From contig NZ_LR594040.1 of assembly GCF_901543175.1 (NCBI RefSeq), positions 310,001 to 374,000 of the forward strand: a stretch of DNA of 64,000 nt. The letters are read 5' to 3'. The position numbers were made by a program, and so were the translations under genes. Each line of letters starts with the position of its first letter. Position 1 is the stretch's first letter. The notes beneath the pieces are model-generated. The model was not told the origin of the DNA, ran no database searches, and saw only the letters and a program-made list of their open reading frames with translations. Source of the stretch: Streptococcus australis. GTDB lineage: Bacteria > Bacillota > Bacilli > Lactobacillales > Streptococcaceae. Shown piece by piece: positions 1 through 15,671 of the stretch.

Positions 1-115
1 ACAAGATAAGCCAGTAACAACAGAAGAATATCAAAAAGCCCAAGAAAAATGGTTGAAAGAAAAAGAAGAGTCTAATAAAAAGGCCCAAGAAGATCTCGCA
101 AAACATGTGAAATAA
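1..115 (+). CDS. aliA: C-terminal end of oligopeptide ABC transporter substrate-binding lipoprotein (AliA/AmiA type), partial
   Basis: Only the last 37 codons lie in the window; reading starts at base 2 and ends with TAA at 113-115. The Lys/Glu-rich helical tail ends in DLAKHVK, which I recognise from memory as the end of the pneumococcal AliA/AmiA oligopeptide-binding lipoproteins. These proteins deliver peptides to the Ami permease at the outer face of the membrane. The pneumococcal neighbour of the following GH101 gene is aliA, which supports the call. A hairpin terminator follows directly. With so little sequence, AliA cannot be separated from AmiA or AliB with certainty. Confidence 0.6.
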   Translation, partial: QDKPVTTEEYQKAQEKWLKEKEESNKKAQEDLAKHVK

Positions 116-132
116 CTGTTGCAAAATATAAG

Positions 133-172
133 AAAGGATTTAGTATTTCTCTTGAATGCTGAATCCTTTTTT
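133..172 (+). terminator. Intrinsic terminator after aliA
   Basis: AAAGGATT at 133-140 pairs with AATCCTTT, and the stem extends inward through TAGTATT/AATGCTG with G-T wobbles. A run of T follows. The hairpin begins 17 bases after the aliA stop codon. Confidence 0.75.
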
Positions 173-196
173 ACATTTGTAAAGAAAGATTCTAGA

Positions 197-252
197 TGTA
201 CTGATCCCCAAAAGTTAGATTTTTTTCTGTCTAACTTTTGGGGTACAGTTCA
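197..252. repeat. Head-to-head inverted repeat resembling IS3-family ends (relic or mini-element)
   Basis: Two arms, ACTGATCCCCAAAAGTTAGA (200-219) and its near-perfect inverse at 230-249, match at 18 of 20 positions and are separated by only 10 bases. The outer ends read TG (197-198) and CA (251-252). The CCCCAAAAGTTAGA core resembles terminal repeats of IS3-family elements of streptococci, from memory. There is no transposase between the arms. It could be a collapsed insertion sequence, a miniature element, or a second terminator-like hairpin. The rest of the 116-457 gap holds the aliA terminator, a promoter and a cre-like site. Confidence 0.6.
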
Positions 253-313
253 AAATTTGGAGCCTCTTTTTGTCAGAATAGAGAAAATTTTCCTTAATTT
301 TACTTGTTTCCTA

Positions 314-342
314 TTGCTTTCTTAGCTATTATTTGTTATATT
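314..342 (+). promoter_or_regulatory. Promoter of the GH101 gene
   Basis: TTGCTT at 314-319, a 17-base spacer and TATATT at 337-342, with an extended -10 TG at 334-335. It lies about 115 bases before the start codon. No other gene separates them. Confidence 0.55.
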
Positions 343-418
343 AAAAGCACAATTATTTTTTATTTATCATGGTTAAGCATTGCACTTTCAGAGGAAGGAG
401 TATTTTTTAAAAAAGAAA

Positions 419-432
419 TGTAAACGCTTACT
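419..432 (+). promoter_or_regulatory. cre-like CcpA operator before the GH101 gene
   Basis: TGTAAACGCTTACT matches the CcpA consensus TGWNANCGNTNWCA at every position except the last. It sits 25 bases before the start codon, downstream of the putative promoter, where bound CcpA would act as a roadblock. A sister site precedes the next gene. Confidence 0.7.
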
Positions 433-451
433 CAAAAATGAAAGGATTTAG

Positions 452-7000
<6,549 letters not shown>

Positions 7001-7087
7001 ATATTCTATTCTATACTATACTTACCTTGTTTGGATAAATGACTCGAACTCTATAGAAATCAGAGTCGGAAAATGAATCAAACACCC

Positions 7088-7116
7088 GGAGAGGACCTCT
7101 TGGTTCTCTCCTTTTT
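7088..7116 (+). terminator. Intrinsic terminator between the two surface-enzyme genes
   Basis: GGAGAGGACC, loop TCTT, GGTTCTCTCC, then TTTTT: a 10-bp stem with one G-T pair. It lies 88 bases after the GH101 stop. The next gene therefore needs its own promoter or read-through; I see no convincing -35/-10 pair between this hairpin and the next start codon. Confidence 0.8.
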
Positions 7117-7127
7117 AAAAGGAGAAA

Positions 7128-7141
7128 TGATAACGCTTACT
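7128..7141 (+). promoter_or_regulatory. cre-like CcpA operator before the GH20/GH84 gene
   Basis: TGATAACGCTTACT matches the CcpA consensus except at the last base, as does the site before the GH101 gene. It overlaps an inverted repeat (ACGCTTA...TAAGCGT, 7133-7152) that ends 21 bases before the preferred start codon. Confidence 0.65.
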
Positions 7142-7173
7142 AGTATAAGCGTATGAAAGGAAATAGGAGAAAT

Positions 7174-10100
7174 ATGGCCAAACACTTTTTTGAGAAACGC
7201 TGTCACTATAGTATCCGCAAATTTGCAATTGGTGCAGCTTCAGTCATGATTGGTGCTAGTATCTTTGGAGCCAATATGGTTCAGGCAGCAGAAACAGCAA
7301 CACCTTCAGAATCAGAGGGAAGCATCACCCATGTTCAAGCACTGGATAAGTTACCTGATGATTTAGCCGCTGCGCTTGAAAAGGCGGATGCAGAATCTGC
7401 AACAGAAGCAAGTCATGGGGAGACTCCAGCGACTGACAAAGGAACCAATCCTCCATCAAGCAAAGAGGCAAAAACTGAGACAAGTCCTGTAGTTCCAAAG
7501 CCAGCAGAGATAGCAAAACCTGACAATAAACCAGCTGAAACTGCTACACCTGCACCAAAACCAGCTGAAAAGCAAATAGAAGATAGAGAAGATGTGAATC
7601 ATCTCGAAGGTGCTACTGCTCAGGCAAGCAACCATGAGACTGGTACCAACTTTACTGCAGATAAGGCTATCGACGGAGATGACAATACTCGTTGGGCCAC
7701 AGACAAAGATGTACCAAAACCAACTTTTGAACTAACTCTGCCAAAGACTACCTTGATTAAACATGTTGAAATTGACTGGGATCGTCGTCTTCGTAATGGG
7801 CAAAATGACCCCAATATCAAATCTTGGAGTCTCTACTATGCAGGTCAAGAAGACGTGGGCGCTAATGGAGAAAAACAATGGAAACTAGCTCATACCAAGA
7901 CTGGAGATCCAGTTTTAGACGATAAAGTAGACCTAGCTGACAGTATCAAAGCTAAGTATCTCAAACTTGAGGTCAATGATTACCAAGCGGGAACCATGAA
8001 CTGGAGAAACGTTGGAATCCAAGAAATTCGAGCCTATTCAAATATTCCTGATACAAGCAAGGTAACGGATATCCGCCAAGTAACAGAACTAATAGTAGCA
8101 GAAGATGGACAGTCTCTTGTCTTGCCTAGTCTACCAGGGGAAGTCAGCCTCATCGGAAGCAATAAACAAGGTGTAATTGACCTTCAAAATCGTATCCATA
8201 AACCTCTGACAGATCAACGCGTTAAGGTTATGGTGCAACAAATCAAAGACAGCCATACTTTCACTAAGGAATTTGAAGTAGTCATCAAGGGGCTACATCA
8301 GGACGAGGGTGTGGGTGTAAAACCAAAAGTAGCACCAGCTGTTCAACAATGGTATGGAAAAGAAGGTCAATCTTCTATCACTTCAGATACAGTTCTTGCG
8401 ACAGGAGATTCAGGCTTTGATCAGGCTGCAAGCTTCTACCAGACAGACCTTGCAAGCCGTGGATTGGAACTTGCAACAGGTGACAAACAGGCTCAAAAAC
8501 GAATCGAGTTTAAAAAGGTTGAAAATAAGGGCTATGGTAAAGAAGGCTACGGCATCACTATCCAAGATGATGTGATTACCATCGAAGCTGCAACGAACAC
8601 AGGAGCGTTTTACGCAACTCGTACTCTTCTTCAAATGGGAGAAACAGACCTACAAAATGGCGAAATTCGCGATTTCCCAAGTTTCAGCCACCGTGGCTTT
8701 ATGCTGGACACAGGTCGTAAATTTATCCCTTATGACACCCTTGTAGACATCATGCTCAACATGGCCTACTACAAGATGAACGACTTGCAGTTGCACCTTA
8801 ATGATAACTATATCTTCCTCAAGGAACACTTGGTAGGTAAGAATTTAACTCCAGAAGAACAACTCAAGTATGTACTTGAACATGCCAAGACTGGTTTCCG
8901 TTTAGAGACAGATATTGTCGGTAAGAATGGGCAGAAATTGACATCAGATGAGCATTATACCAAGGAAGAAATGCAAAATCTGATTAAATTGGCCAAGGCT
9001 CTTCATATCAACCTAGTACCAGAAATTGATACACCAGGACACGCACTTTCATTTGTTAAAGTTCGTCCAGACCTCATGTATCAAGGTAGTTTGAGCGATT
9101 ACGCGGGCAAGCACAATGTCGAACGAGTTGCCATGCTAGACTTGGATACTAAGTATGAAGAAACTCTTAAATTTGTCAAATCCGTCTATGACAAACTCCT
9201 AGATGGACCAGATGCTCCTTTGCATGGTGTATCCACTGTTCATATCGGAACGGATGAATACTATGGCAGCAGAGAAAGCTACCGTCGCTATGTCAATGAC
9301 TTGATCCAATATATCAAGTCTAAAGGCTATACACCTCGTATCTGGGGCTCGCTCAGTGCGAAACGTGGGAACACTCCTGTTGATTGGAACGGAGTAGAAG
9401 TTGATATTTGGAGTATTCATTGGCAACGACCTCATGAAGCCATTGCTCAGGGAGCCAAGATTATCAACATCACGGATGTGCCTACCTATAGTGTACCAAG
9501 TGGAAGCAATAGTCAAGCAGCTTATGGAGACTATGCTAACTACGAACGTCAGTACAATAGCTGGACACCGAATGATTTCAGAACAGGTGGAGGTCCGCTT
9601 CTAGCAGCTTCTCATCCAAGCATTATTGGTGGCGGGCACGCAGTTTGGAATGACAATATCGACCTTCATGAGACCGGTTTGACCTCTTATGATATCTTTA
9701 AACGCTTCTTCAAGAGCATGCAAACTACTGCAGAACGTACTTGGGGATCTGATCGTGCAGCTGCGACCTTTGCAGAACGTACCCTACCAACTAGCCCTTA
9801 TGCACCACAGTCAAATCCTGATAGAGCGATTGATCAAAGTGATTTGTTTACTATCAATCCTGAAACAGTGAAGAACTATGCAAGTAAGAAGGTGAAGACA
9901 AGCGAGCAAGGATTGGCATTTGAGAAAGACAGCAGCATCGAAGGCTTGGTTGGTGATGTTGGTCCAAGTCATGTCTTGAAGTTTGATGTGACTGTCACTG
10001 GTGACGGTGAACAAACCTTCTCAACAAGTGGAGACAACCGTATCTATCTAGCTGATAAAGACGGCTACCTTGCTTATCAATTTGAACAGTTCCATATCCA

Positions 10101-13100
10101 GTTCAAGAAAAAACTTGAAAAGAACAAACGTTATCAAATCTCCATCGTAACCAAACCACAATTAACGGAAGTTTATGTGGATGGTGAAAAGATTGAGCGT
10201 ATTGCAAATCCAGCCCACCCTCGCTTTGCCCACAATAGCTTGGTACTACCGCTTGAAAGAATCGGTGGTTTCAAAGGAATCTTGCATAGTGCAGAGTTGT
10301 CAGACAAACCATTTGTAAATCCTCGTTTGATTTCAAATGATAAGTTTACTGCAACCGCAAGCAGTCAGCAACTTCCAGGAAACGCGACTGAAGGAGCTGT
10401 TGAAAAGGCTTTTGACAATGATCCAAATACCTTCTGGCATACTAAATGGACTGGTGACACTGCGCCATACACCCTTACTATGACCTTGAAAGAAGCAGAA
10501 AAAGTCAATGGCTTGACTTATCTTCCACGCCCAGGTGGTGGAAATGGTGTCGTGACGCGCTACGAAATCTACGCACAAAAAGATGGCCAAATGGTCAAGG
10601 TTTCAGAAGGAAGCTGGGACAACAACGCCCAAGAAAAAACAGTCAACTTTGCGGCGGTAGATACCAACAAGATTGAGTTGAAAGTATTGGAAGGCGTTGG
10701 TGGTTTTGCAAGTGCAGCTGAAGTTCATCTATTGAAACCTGCCAAAGAAGGACAAGAAACACCTGAACCAAGTCAGCCTCAACCACCATCTACTCCTAAC
10801 AAACCAGAAGTAGACCAAACCGGCGATGGAACAGTTGAATTGGCAGATCAGTTCACTGCAAGCAAACCAGCTAGCGAAGACAGCATTGCAGCTGCTAGCA
10901 AGAGCAATGACTATCTTAAGAAAGAGTACAAGATCTTCCCAACTCCACAAAAAGTGACCTATGGCGAAGGTGTTACGGCTCTTCGTAAGCAAGTCAATCT
11001 GGTTATGGGGGATCAACTCGATATCTATACTCGCAATCGCTTGAAGAGTGTCTTGCAGGATAATCAAGTATCTTATACAACTGGTAAATCTGCAGTTGCA
11101 GGTGCAACCAATATCTATCTTGGAGTGCATGGACAAGGTTCACAAGCAGAACAAAACTTGTCCAACGTTTCAGCAGGTCTCTTTGACAAGATTGATGCCT
11201 ATGCCTTGACCATTAAGGATAACTCGATTTCTATCGTCGGGAAAGATACAGATGCGGTCTTCTATGGCTTGACAACCTTGAAACATATGCTCAAGGAAAG
11301 TCAAGTTCCAGTTCTTCGCAATGTGACGGTGGAAGATTACGCTGAAATCAAGAACCGTGGTTTCATCGAAGGTTACTATGGAAACCCATGGTCAAATGCA
11401 GATCGTGCAGAATTGATGCGATTTGGTGGCGATTTGAAATTGACTCAATACTTCTTTGCACCAAAAGATGATCCATACCACAACAAGAAATGGCGTGAAC
11501 TCTATCCAGAAGAAAAACTAGCTGAAATCCGAGAACTCGCTCGCGTCGGAAATCAAAACAAAACTCGTTATGTATGGACCATCCATCCATTCATGAACAA
11601 CCGTATCCGCTTTGGAAATGAAGCGGACTACCAAGAAGACCTGGCTACCATCAAAGCCAAATTTACCCAGTTGATGAAAGTGGGTGTCCGTGAGTTTGGT
11701 ATTCTAGCAGATGATGCGCCAAGCCCAGTCGGAGGCTACAATAGCTACAACCGCTTGATGCGAGATATGACCAATTGGTTGACAGAAATGCAGGGAACCT
11801 ACAGTGGTCTTCGCAAAGAAATGATCTTTGTTCCTGGTCAGTATTGGGGCAATGGACGTGAGGATGAGTTGAAGTCTCTGAATGAAAATCTCCCAAGTTC
11901 AACATCCATGACCTTGACTGGTGGTAAGATTTGGGGTGAAGTCTCTGAAAGCTTCCTCTCAACACTTAAGAAGAATCTAACTGCAGGTGGGAAGACTTAT
12001 CGTCCAGTATCACTTTGGGTGAACTGGCCGGTGACAGACAACTCTAAACAACACTTGATTTTAGGTGGTGGAGAGAAATTCCTTCATCCGAATGTAGATC
12101 CTAGCTTGCTATCTGGTATCATGTTGAACCCAATGCAACAGTCTGAACCATCTAAGATTGCCCTCTTTTCAGGAGCTCAATACTCATGGAAACAGTGGAA
12201 ATCAGAAGAAGAAGCTAAGAAAATCAATGATATTGCCTTCAACTTTGTAGAAAATGGTCATTTTGAAGATAGCAAGGTATCAGCAGCCTTCCGCGAACTT
12301 GGTAAGCACATGATTAACCAAAACATGGATAATCGTGTCGTCAAACTAGAAGAATCGGTAGACTTGGCTCCAAAATTAACAGACTTCATGACCAAGCTCA
12401 AAGCAGGTCAGGATGTGACTGCCGAGCGTGCAGCCTTGCGAGCTGAATTTGCCAAGATTAAAGAAGCTGCTGAACTCTATAAAGCATCAGGCGATAAAAA
12501 AATGGTTGCGCAAATTCACTATTGGTTGGATAATGCAATCGATCAAATGAATGCTCTCGATGCCTTCCTTACAGGAACTGAAGCCATGGCTACAAACGAT
12601 GCAGCCAAACTTTGGGACAGCTACTATAAAGGCTTGAAGTTCTACGAACAGTCTCAAACTCATACCTTCCATTATGTAGACCATATGGAAAAGGCTGAAT
12701 TGGGTGTTCAACATATTCGTCCATTTATCCTATCCCTGAAAGAAGTTCTGGCGTCTGAAGTTCAAAAAGTCTTGCATCCAGATCAAATCATCAGCACCTT
12801 TATCACCAATCGAACAGGTGTAGAAGGTGGTTTGGCAGAAGTAACGGATGGCGACTTGGCAACCCATGCGATTATTAAATCACCAAACAGCATCAAGACA
12901 GGTGATTATATTGGTATGAAGTTCAACAAGCCGGTAGCGATTCAAACTTTGACTTTTGCTATGGGAACGCAGGCAAATCCACGTGATACCTTTAGTAAGG
13001 CAGAAGTACAGTATCAAGATGAAAATGACAACTGGGTAACCTTGAAAGAGCCAAGCTATGTCGGAAATGAATCCCTTCTTAAGTTTGAAAATCTCAATAT

Positions 13101-15498
13101 CAAGGCCAAGGCAGTTCGCATGATTGCGACAGCAGATCGTGAAAATACTTGGTTTGCAGTTCAGGAAATTGCAGTCAACCGGCCAGTTGAAAAAGCTCGT
13201 AGCCAACAAGCAACGACAGTTAGTCTTAGCTCAAACTTAGTTTATAAACTAAATACCTCAGCTCGTCAAATCACTGATGGCAAGGACAATACAGAAGCCA
13301 TGATGGCAAATGCTGACGGTAGCAATACAACTCCAGTAGATGCCTGGGCACAGCTTGACCTCGGTGAAGTCAAGTCAGTCACTAAAGTTCGACTTCGCCA
13401 AGGAACGGGTGATAAACTTGCAGCAGGTGTACTTGAGTACTCTACAGATGGAACTGCATGGCAAGAGTTGGATCGCCTATCAGGAGAACAAACCAAGGAA
13501 GTGACCAGAGCTATCAATGCTCGATACATTCGAGTGCGCAATACCAAGGCTCTTGACCTCTGGTGGCGTATCCAAGACTTCTCTGTTGAGACACGCTCTG
13601 GAAGCAGTGAGTTAACGGACACCAACGTCGATGCCTTGAAGGAAACGCCAGTAGTGGATAGTTTAGGACGTTACGAGCTTCAAATTCCAGCTGGAACCAA
13701 ACTCCCTGCGAATAGCTATCTAGGTATGAAGCTTGACCGTATCCATCAGGTCAAGAGCATCCAGCTCCAAGGTCAGGCCAACCCTGCTCTTAGCCTTGAG
13801 TACTCTGCAAATGCGCAAGAATGGACGCCAGCTAGCCAGTTGACTGATAGATCTGTGGCAACCCACTTAGTACGTTATGTGCGTCTGGTCAACAAAACAG
13901 ATCAGGAACAAGCTGTGACAGCCACTTCTCTTCTTGTGACGACTAAAGAAGTGCAACCAACAAAATTGGAATCAACTTCAATGGGAATTCACCCAGCATA
14001 CGGCAGCAATGATGTTCGTAAACTGAACAATCTAGATCAATTGTTTGACGGTGTTTACAACAACTTCGTTGAGTTTTCAGACTATGCCCATAAAGATGGC
14101 CACGTGACCTTGAAACTTGGTAGCGAACGCACTATCAAGAAGATTAGAGCCTACATCCAAGACGGAACTCAAAACTACCTTCGTGATGGTAAGATCCAAG
14201 TCAGCCAAGACGGTAAAACTTGGACAGATGTCGTGACAGTAGGAGATGGTGTGGCCAATAGCCAACACGATGATTCATTGACAGATGGTTGGACACATGA
14301 TTCTAAGATGCCAGGAAATCGTTACATCGAAGGTGAATTGACGACACTAGTCAAAGCTAACTATCTCCGTGTTCTCTATACTGCAGACTATGATGCTCGT
14401 TTTGTAGGCTTTACAGAATTGGTCATCAACGATGGTGAATTTGTCAAACCAATCAATGATCCAACAGTAGAAGGAAACGGTGGAGAAAGCCAAGGCAACC
14501 TCTACAACAATCTTGTAGACGGCAAAGTCTTGACCAGCTATAAGTCTGAAAAAGACAAGGGAGAGTTGGTGTATCACTTGTCTGAGCCAACTAATGCCAA
14601 CCATCTTCGTCTTGTCTCTAGTCTTCCTGAAGGAGCGAAAGCACGCATTCTTGCTAGAACACTCAAGGATGGTCAAGACAGTTGGACAGACCTCGGTGCC
14701 ATTACATCTAGTCTCCAAACCTTCGCTATCCGAAATGGTGGCTCTCTTCTAGACGTCAAATTAGTCTGGGAAGGTGGCAAGGCTGAGTTTTATGAATTGG
14801 CAAGCTTCCATCAAGAATTAACAGAAGAATCGGTTCAATCAAGTAAGGGTGAAGAACAACCACCAGTTCTGGAGGTTCCTGAATTCACAGGTGGTGTCAA
14901 TGCGGCTGAGGCAGCAGTGCATGAAGTACCAGAGTACACAGGTTCACTTGGTACAGCAGGAGATCAGCCAGCACCGACAGTTGAGAAACTAGAGTTTACA
15001 GGTGGTGTGAACGCGGTAGAAGCAGCAGTACATGAAGTACCGGAGTACACAGGTCCATTTGGTACAGCAGGAGACCAACCAGCACCGACAGTTGAGAAAC
15101 TAGAGTTTACAGGTGGTGTGAACGCGGTAGAAGCAGCAGTACATGAAGTACCAGAGTACACAGGTCCGCTTGGTACAGCAGGAGATCAGCCAGCACCGAT
15201 AGTTGAGAAACTAGAGTTTACAGGTGGTGTGAACGCGGTAGAAGCAGCAGTACATGAAGTACCAGAGTACACAGGTCCGCTTGGAACAGCCGGAGACCAA
15301 CCAGCACCGACAGTTGAAAAACCAGAGTACAAATTGAACTTAAGTCCACTCGCTGATACTAAGACTCCAGAAGTTAAACATGATGATCAGAAGGAGCTTC
15401 CGGCAACAGGTGAAAGCAAATCTGACACAGCTCTCTTCCTAGCAGGCGTAAGTCTAGCCCTATCTGCTATTTTTATCGCAAAAGGGAAAAAGGAATAG
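7174..15498 (+). CDS. Giant cell-wall-anchored GH20 + GH84 beta-N-acetylhexosaminidase-type enzyme with multiple F5/8C domains
   Basis: A 2774-residue surface protein. The ATG at 7174 is preferred over an upstream in-frame ATG at 7153 because AGGAG precedes it and it gives the usual YSIRK signal start (MAKHFFEKRCHYSIRKF). Domains in order: discoidin/F5-8C (about 146-290); GH20 N-terminal domain (386-500) and barrel (506-843) with the catalytic pair Asp694-Glu695 (HIGTDEYYG); laminin-G-like (910-1049); F5/8C (1059-1189); Pro-rich linker; GH84 N-terminal domain (1249-1389) and barrel (1391-1690) with the Asp1513-Asp1514 pair (ILADDAP); then about four F5/8C-like domains (1872-2543), 37-residue repeats and LPATG (2742-2746). 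GH20 enzymes remove terminal HexNAc or lacto-N-biose, and GH84 enzymes remove beta-GlcNAc. The exact GH20 specificity cannot be told from motifs. I know no pneumococcal gene at this position. Confidence 0.9.
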   Translation: MAKHFFEKRCHYSIRKFAIGAASVMIGASIFGANMVQAAETATPSESEGSITHVQALDKLPDDLAAALEKADAESATEASHGETPATDKGTNPPSSKEAKTETSPVVPKPAEIAKPDNKPAETATPAPKPAEKQIEDREDVNHLEGATAQASNHETGTNFTADKAIDGDDNTRWATDKDVPKPTFELTLPKTTLIKHVEIDWDRRLRNGQNDPNIKSWSLYYAGQEDVGANGEKQWKLAHTKTGDPVLDDKVDLADSIKAKYLKLEVNDYQAGTMNWRNVGIQEIRAYSNIPDTSKVTDIRQVTELIVAEDGQSLVLPSLPGEVSLIGSNKQGVIDLQNRIHKPLTDQRVKVMVQQIKDSHTFTKEFEVVIKGLHQDEGVGVKPKVAPAVQQWYGKEGQSSITSDTVLATGDSGFDQAASFYQTDLASRGLELATGDKQAQKRIEFKKVENKGYGKEGYGITIQDDVITIEAATNTGAFYATRTLLQMGETDLQNGEIRDFPSFSHRGFMLDTGRKFIPYDTLVDIMLNMAYYKMNDLQLHLNDNYIFLKEHLVGKNLTPEEQLKYVLEHAKTGFRLETDIVGKNGQKLTSDEHYTKEEMQNLIKLAKALHINLVPEIDTPGHALSFVKVRPDLMYQGSLSDYAGKHNVERVAMLDLDTKYEETLKFVKSVYDKLLDGPDAPLHGVSTVHIGTDEYYGSRESYRRYVNDLIQYIKSKGYTPRIWGSLSAKRGNTPVDWNGVEVDIWSIHWQRPHEAIAQGAKIINITDVPTYSVPSGSNSQAAYGDYANYERQYNSWTPNDFRTGGGPLLAASHPSIIGGGHAVWNDNIDLHETGLTSYDIFKRFFKSMQTTAERTWGSDRAAATFAERTLPTSPYAPQSNPDRAIDQSDLFTINPETVKNYASKKVKTSEQGLAFEKDSSIEGLVGDVGPSHVLKFDVTVTGDGEQTFSTSGDNRIYLADKDGYLAYQFEQFHIQFKKKLEKNKRYQISIVTKPQLTEVYVDGEKIERIANPAHPRFAHNSLVLPLERIGGFKGILHSAELSDKPFVNPRLISNDKFTATASSQQLPGNATEGAVEKAFDNDPNTFWHTKWTGDTAPYTLTMTLKEAEKVNGLTYLPRPGGGNGVVTRYEIYAQKDGQMVKVSEGSWDNNAQEKTVNFAAVDTNKIELKVLEGVGGFASAAEVHLLKPAKEGQETPEPSQPQPPSTPNKPEVDQTGDGTVELADQFTASKPASEDSIAAASKSNDYLKKEYKIFPTPQKVTYGEGVTALRKQVNLVMGDQLDIYTRNRLKSVLQDNQVSYTTGKSAVAGATNIYLGVHGQGSQAEQNLSNVSAGLFDKIDAYALTIKDNSISIVGKDTDAVFYGLTTLKHMLKESQVPVLRNVTVEDYAEIKNRGFIEGYYGNPWSNADRAELMRFGGDLKLTQYFFAPKDDPYHNKKWRELYPEEKLAEIRELARVGNQNKTRYVWTIHPFMNNRIRFGNEADYQEDLATIKAKFTQLMKVGVREFGILADDAPSPVGGYNSYNRLMRDMTNWLTEMQGTYSGLRKEMIFVPGQYWGNGREDELKSLNENLPSSTSMTLTGGKIWGEVSESFLSTLKKNLTAGGKTYRPVSLWVNWPVTDNSKQHLILGGGEKFLHPNVDPSLLSGIMLNPMQQSEPSKIALFSGAQYSWKQWKSEEEAKKINDIAFNFVENGHFEDSKVSAAFRELGKHMINQNMDNRVVKLEESVDLAPKLTDFMTKLKAGQDVTAERAALRAEFAKIKEAAELYKASGDKKMVAQIHYWLDNAIDQMNALDAFLTGTEAMATNDAAKLWDSYYKGLKFYEQSQTHTFHYVDHMEKAELGVQHIRPFILSLKEVLASEVQKVLHPDQIISTFITNRTGVEGGLAEVTDGDLATHAIIKSPNSIKTGDYIGMKFNKPVAIQTLTFAMGTQANPRDTFSKAEVQYQDENDNWVTLKEPSYVGNESLLKFENLNIKAKAVRMIATADRENTWFAVQEIAVNRPVEKARSQQATTVSLSSNLVYKLNTSARQITDGKDNTEAMMANADGSNTTPVDAWAQLDLGEVKSVTKVRLRQGTGDKLAAGVLEYSTDGTAWQELDRLSGEQTKEVTRAINARYIRVRNTKALDLWWRIQDFSVETRSGSSELTDTNVDALKETPVVDSLGRYELQIPAGTKLPANSYLGMKLDRIHQVKSIQLQGQANPALSLEYSANAQEWTPASQLTDRSVATHLVRYVRLVNKTDQEQAVTATSLLVTTKEVQPTKLESTSMGIHPAYGSNDVRKLNNLDQLFDGVYNNFVEFSDYAHKDGHVTLKLGSERTIKKIRAYIQDGTQNYLRDGKIQVSQDGKTWTDVVTVGDGVANSQHDDSLTDGWTHDSKMPGNRYIEGELTTLVKANYLRVLYTADYDARFVGFTELVINDGEFVKPINDPTVEGNGGESQGNLYNNLVDGKVLTSYKSEKDKGELVYHLSEPTNANHLRLVSSLPEGAKARILARTLKDGQDSWTDLGAITSSLQTFAIRNGGSLLDVKLVWEGGKAEFYELASFHQELTEESVQSSKGEEQPPVLEVPEFTGGVNAAEAAVHEVPEYTGSLGTAGDQPAPTVEKLEFTGGVNAVEAAVHEVPEYTGPFGTAGDQPAPTVEKLEFTGGVNAVEAAVHEVPEYTGPLGTAGDQPAPIVEKLEFTGGVNAVEAAVHEVPEYTGPLGTAGDQPAPTVEKPEYKLNLSPLADTKTPEVKHDDQKELPATGESKSDTALFLAGVSLALSAIFIAKGKKE
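14878..15321 (+). repeat. Four tandem 111-bp repeats in the GH20/GH84 gene
   Basis: Each 37-residue unit joins a 17-residue motif ([17 protein letters not shown]) to [20 protein letters not shown]. Units two to four are almost identical in DNA, pointing to recent duplication or homogenisation. The 17-residue part is shared with the repeats of the upstream GH101 protein. Confidence 0.9.
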
Positions 15499-15637
15499 CT
15501 TTTGATTACCTTTGTTTTTGACACATTTTAGTATTGAGAGGAAGTGAAAAGCGAGCTCTATAACCTCTATAATAGTTAGAGAAACTATTAAAAAAGTTAT
15601 GGTGCTGTTGGGATAAACTAGTGTGCTATAAAGAATA

Positions 15638-15670
15638 AAAATCCTGAGAATTTTACTTCTCAGGATTTTA
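15638..15670. terminator. Bidirectional terminator between the GH20/GH84 gene and pbp1A
   Basis: AATCCTGAGAA and TTCTCAGGATT form an 11-bp stem around a short loop, with A and T runs on the two sides. It serves converging transcripts. Confidence 0.75.
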
Positions 15671-15671
15671 C

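Noticed and set aside
119..325. Open frame of 68 codons in the gap after aliA
   Set aside because: It runs through the aliA terminator and the IS-like inverted repeat, has no ribosome-binding site and no protein-like composition.
7041..7067. GACTC...GAGTC dyad after the GH101 gene
   Set aside because: Only five paired bases with a long loop and no T tract; the hairpin at 7088 is the credible terminator.
13266..13625. Antisense frame of 119 codons within the GH20/GH84 gene
   Set aside because: Shadow of codon bias in the real gene; no ribosome-binding site or recognisable motif.
15499..15637. Possible small gene or promoter after the GH20/GH84 gene
   Set aside because: No frame with a start signal and no good promoter; it is treated as untranslated trailer before the terminator.
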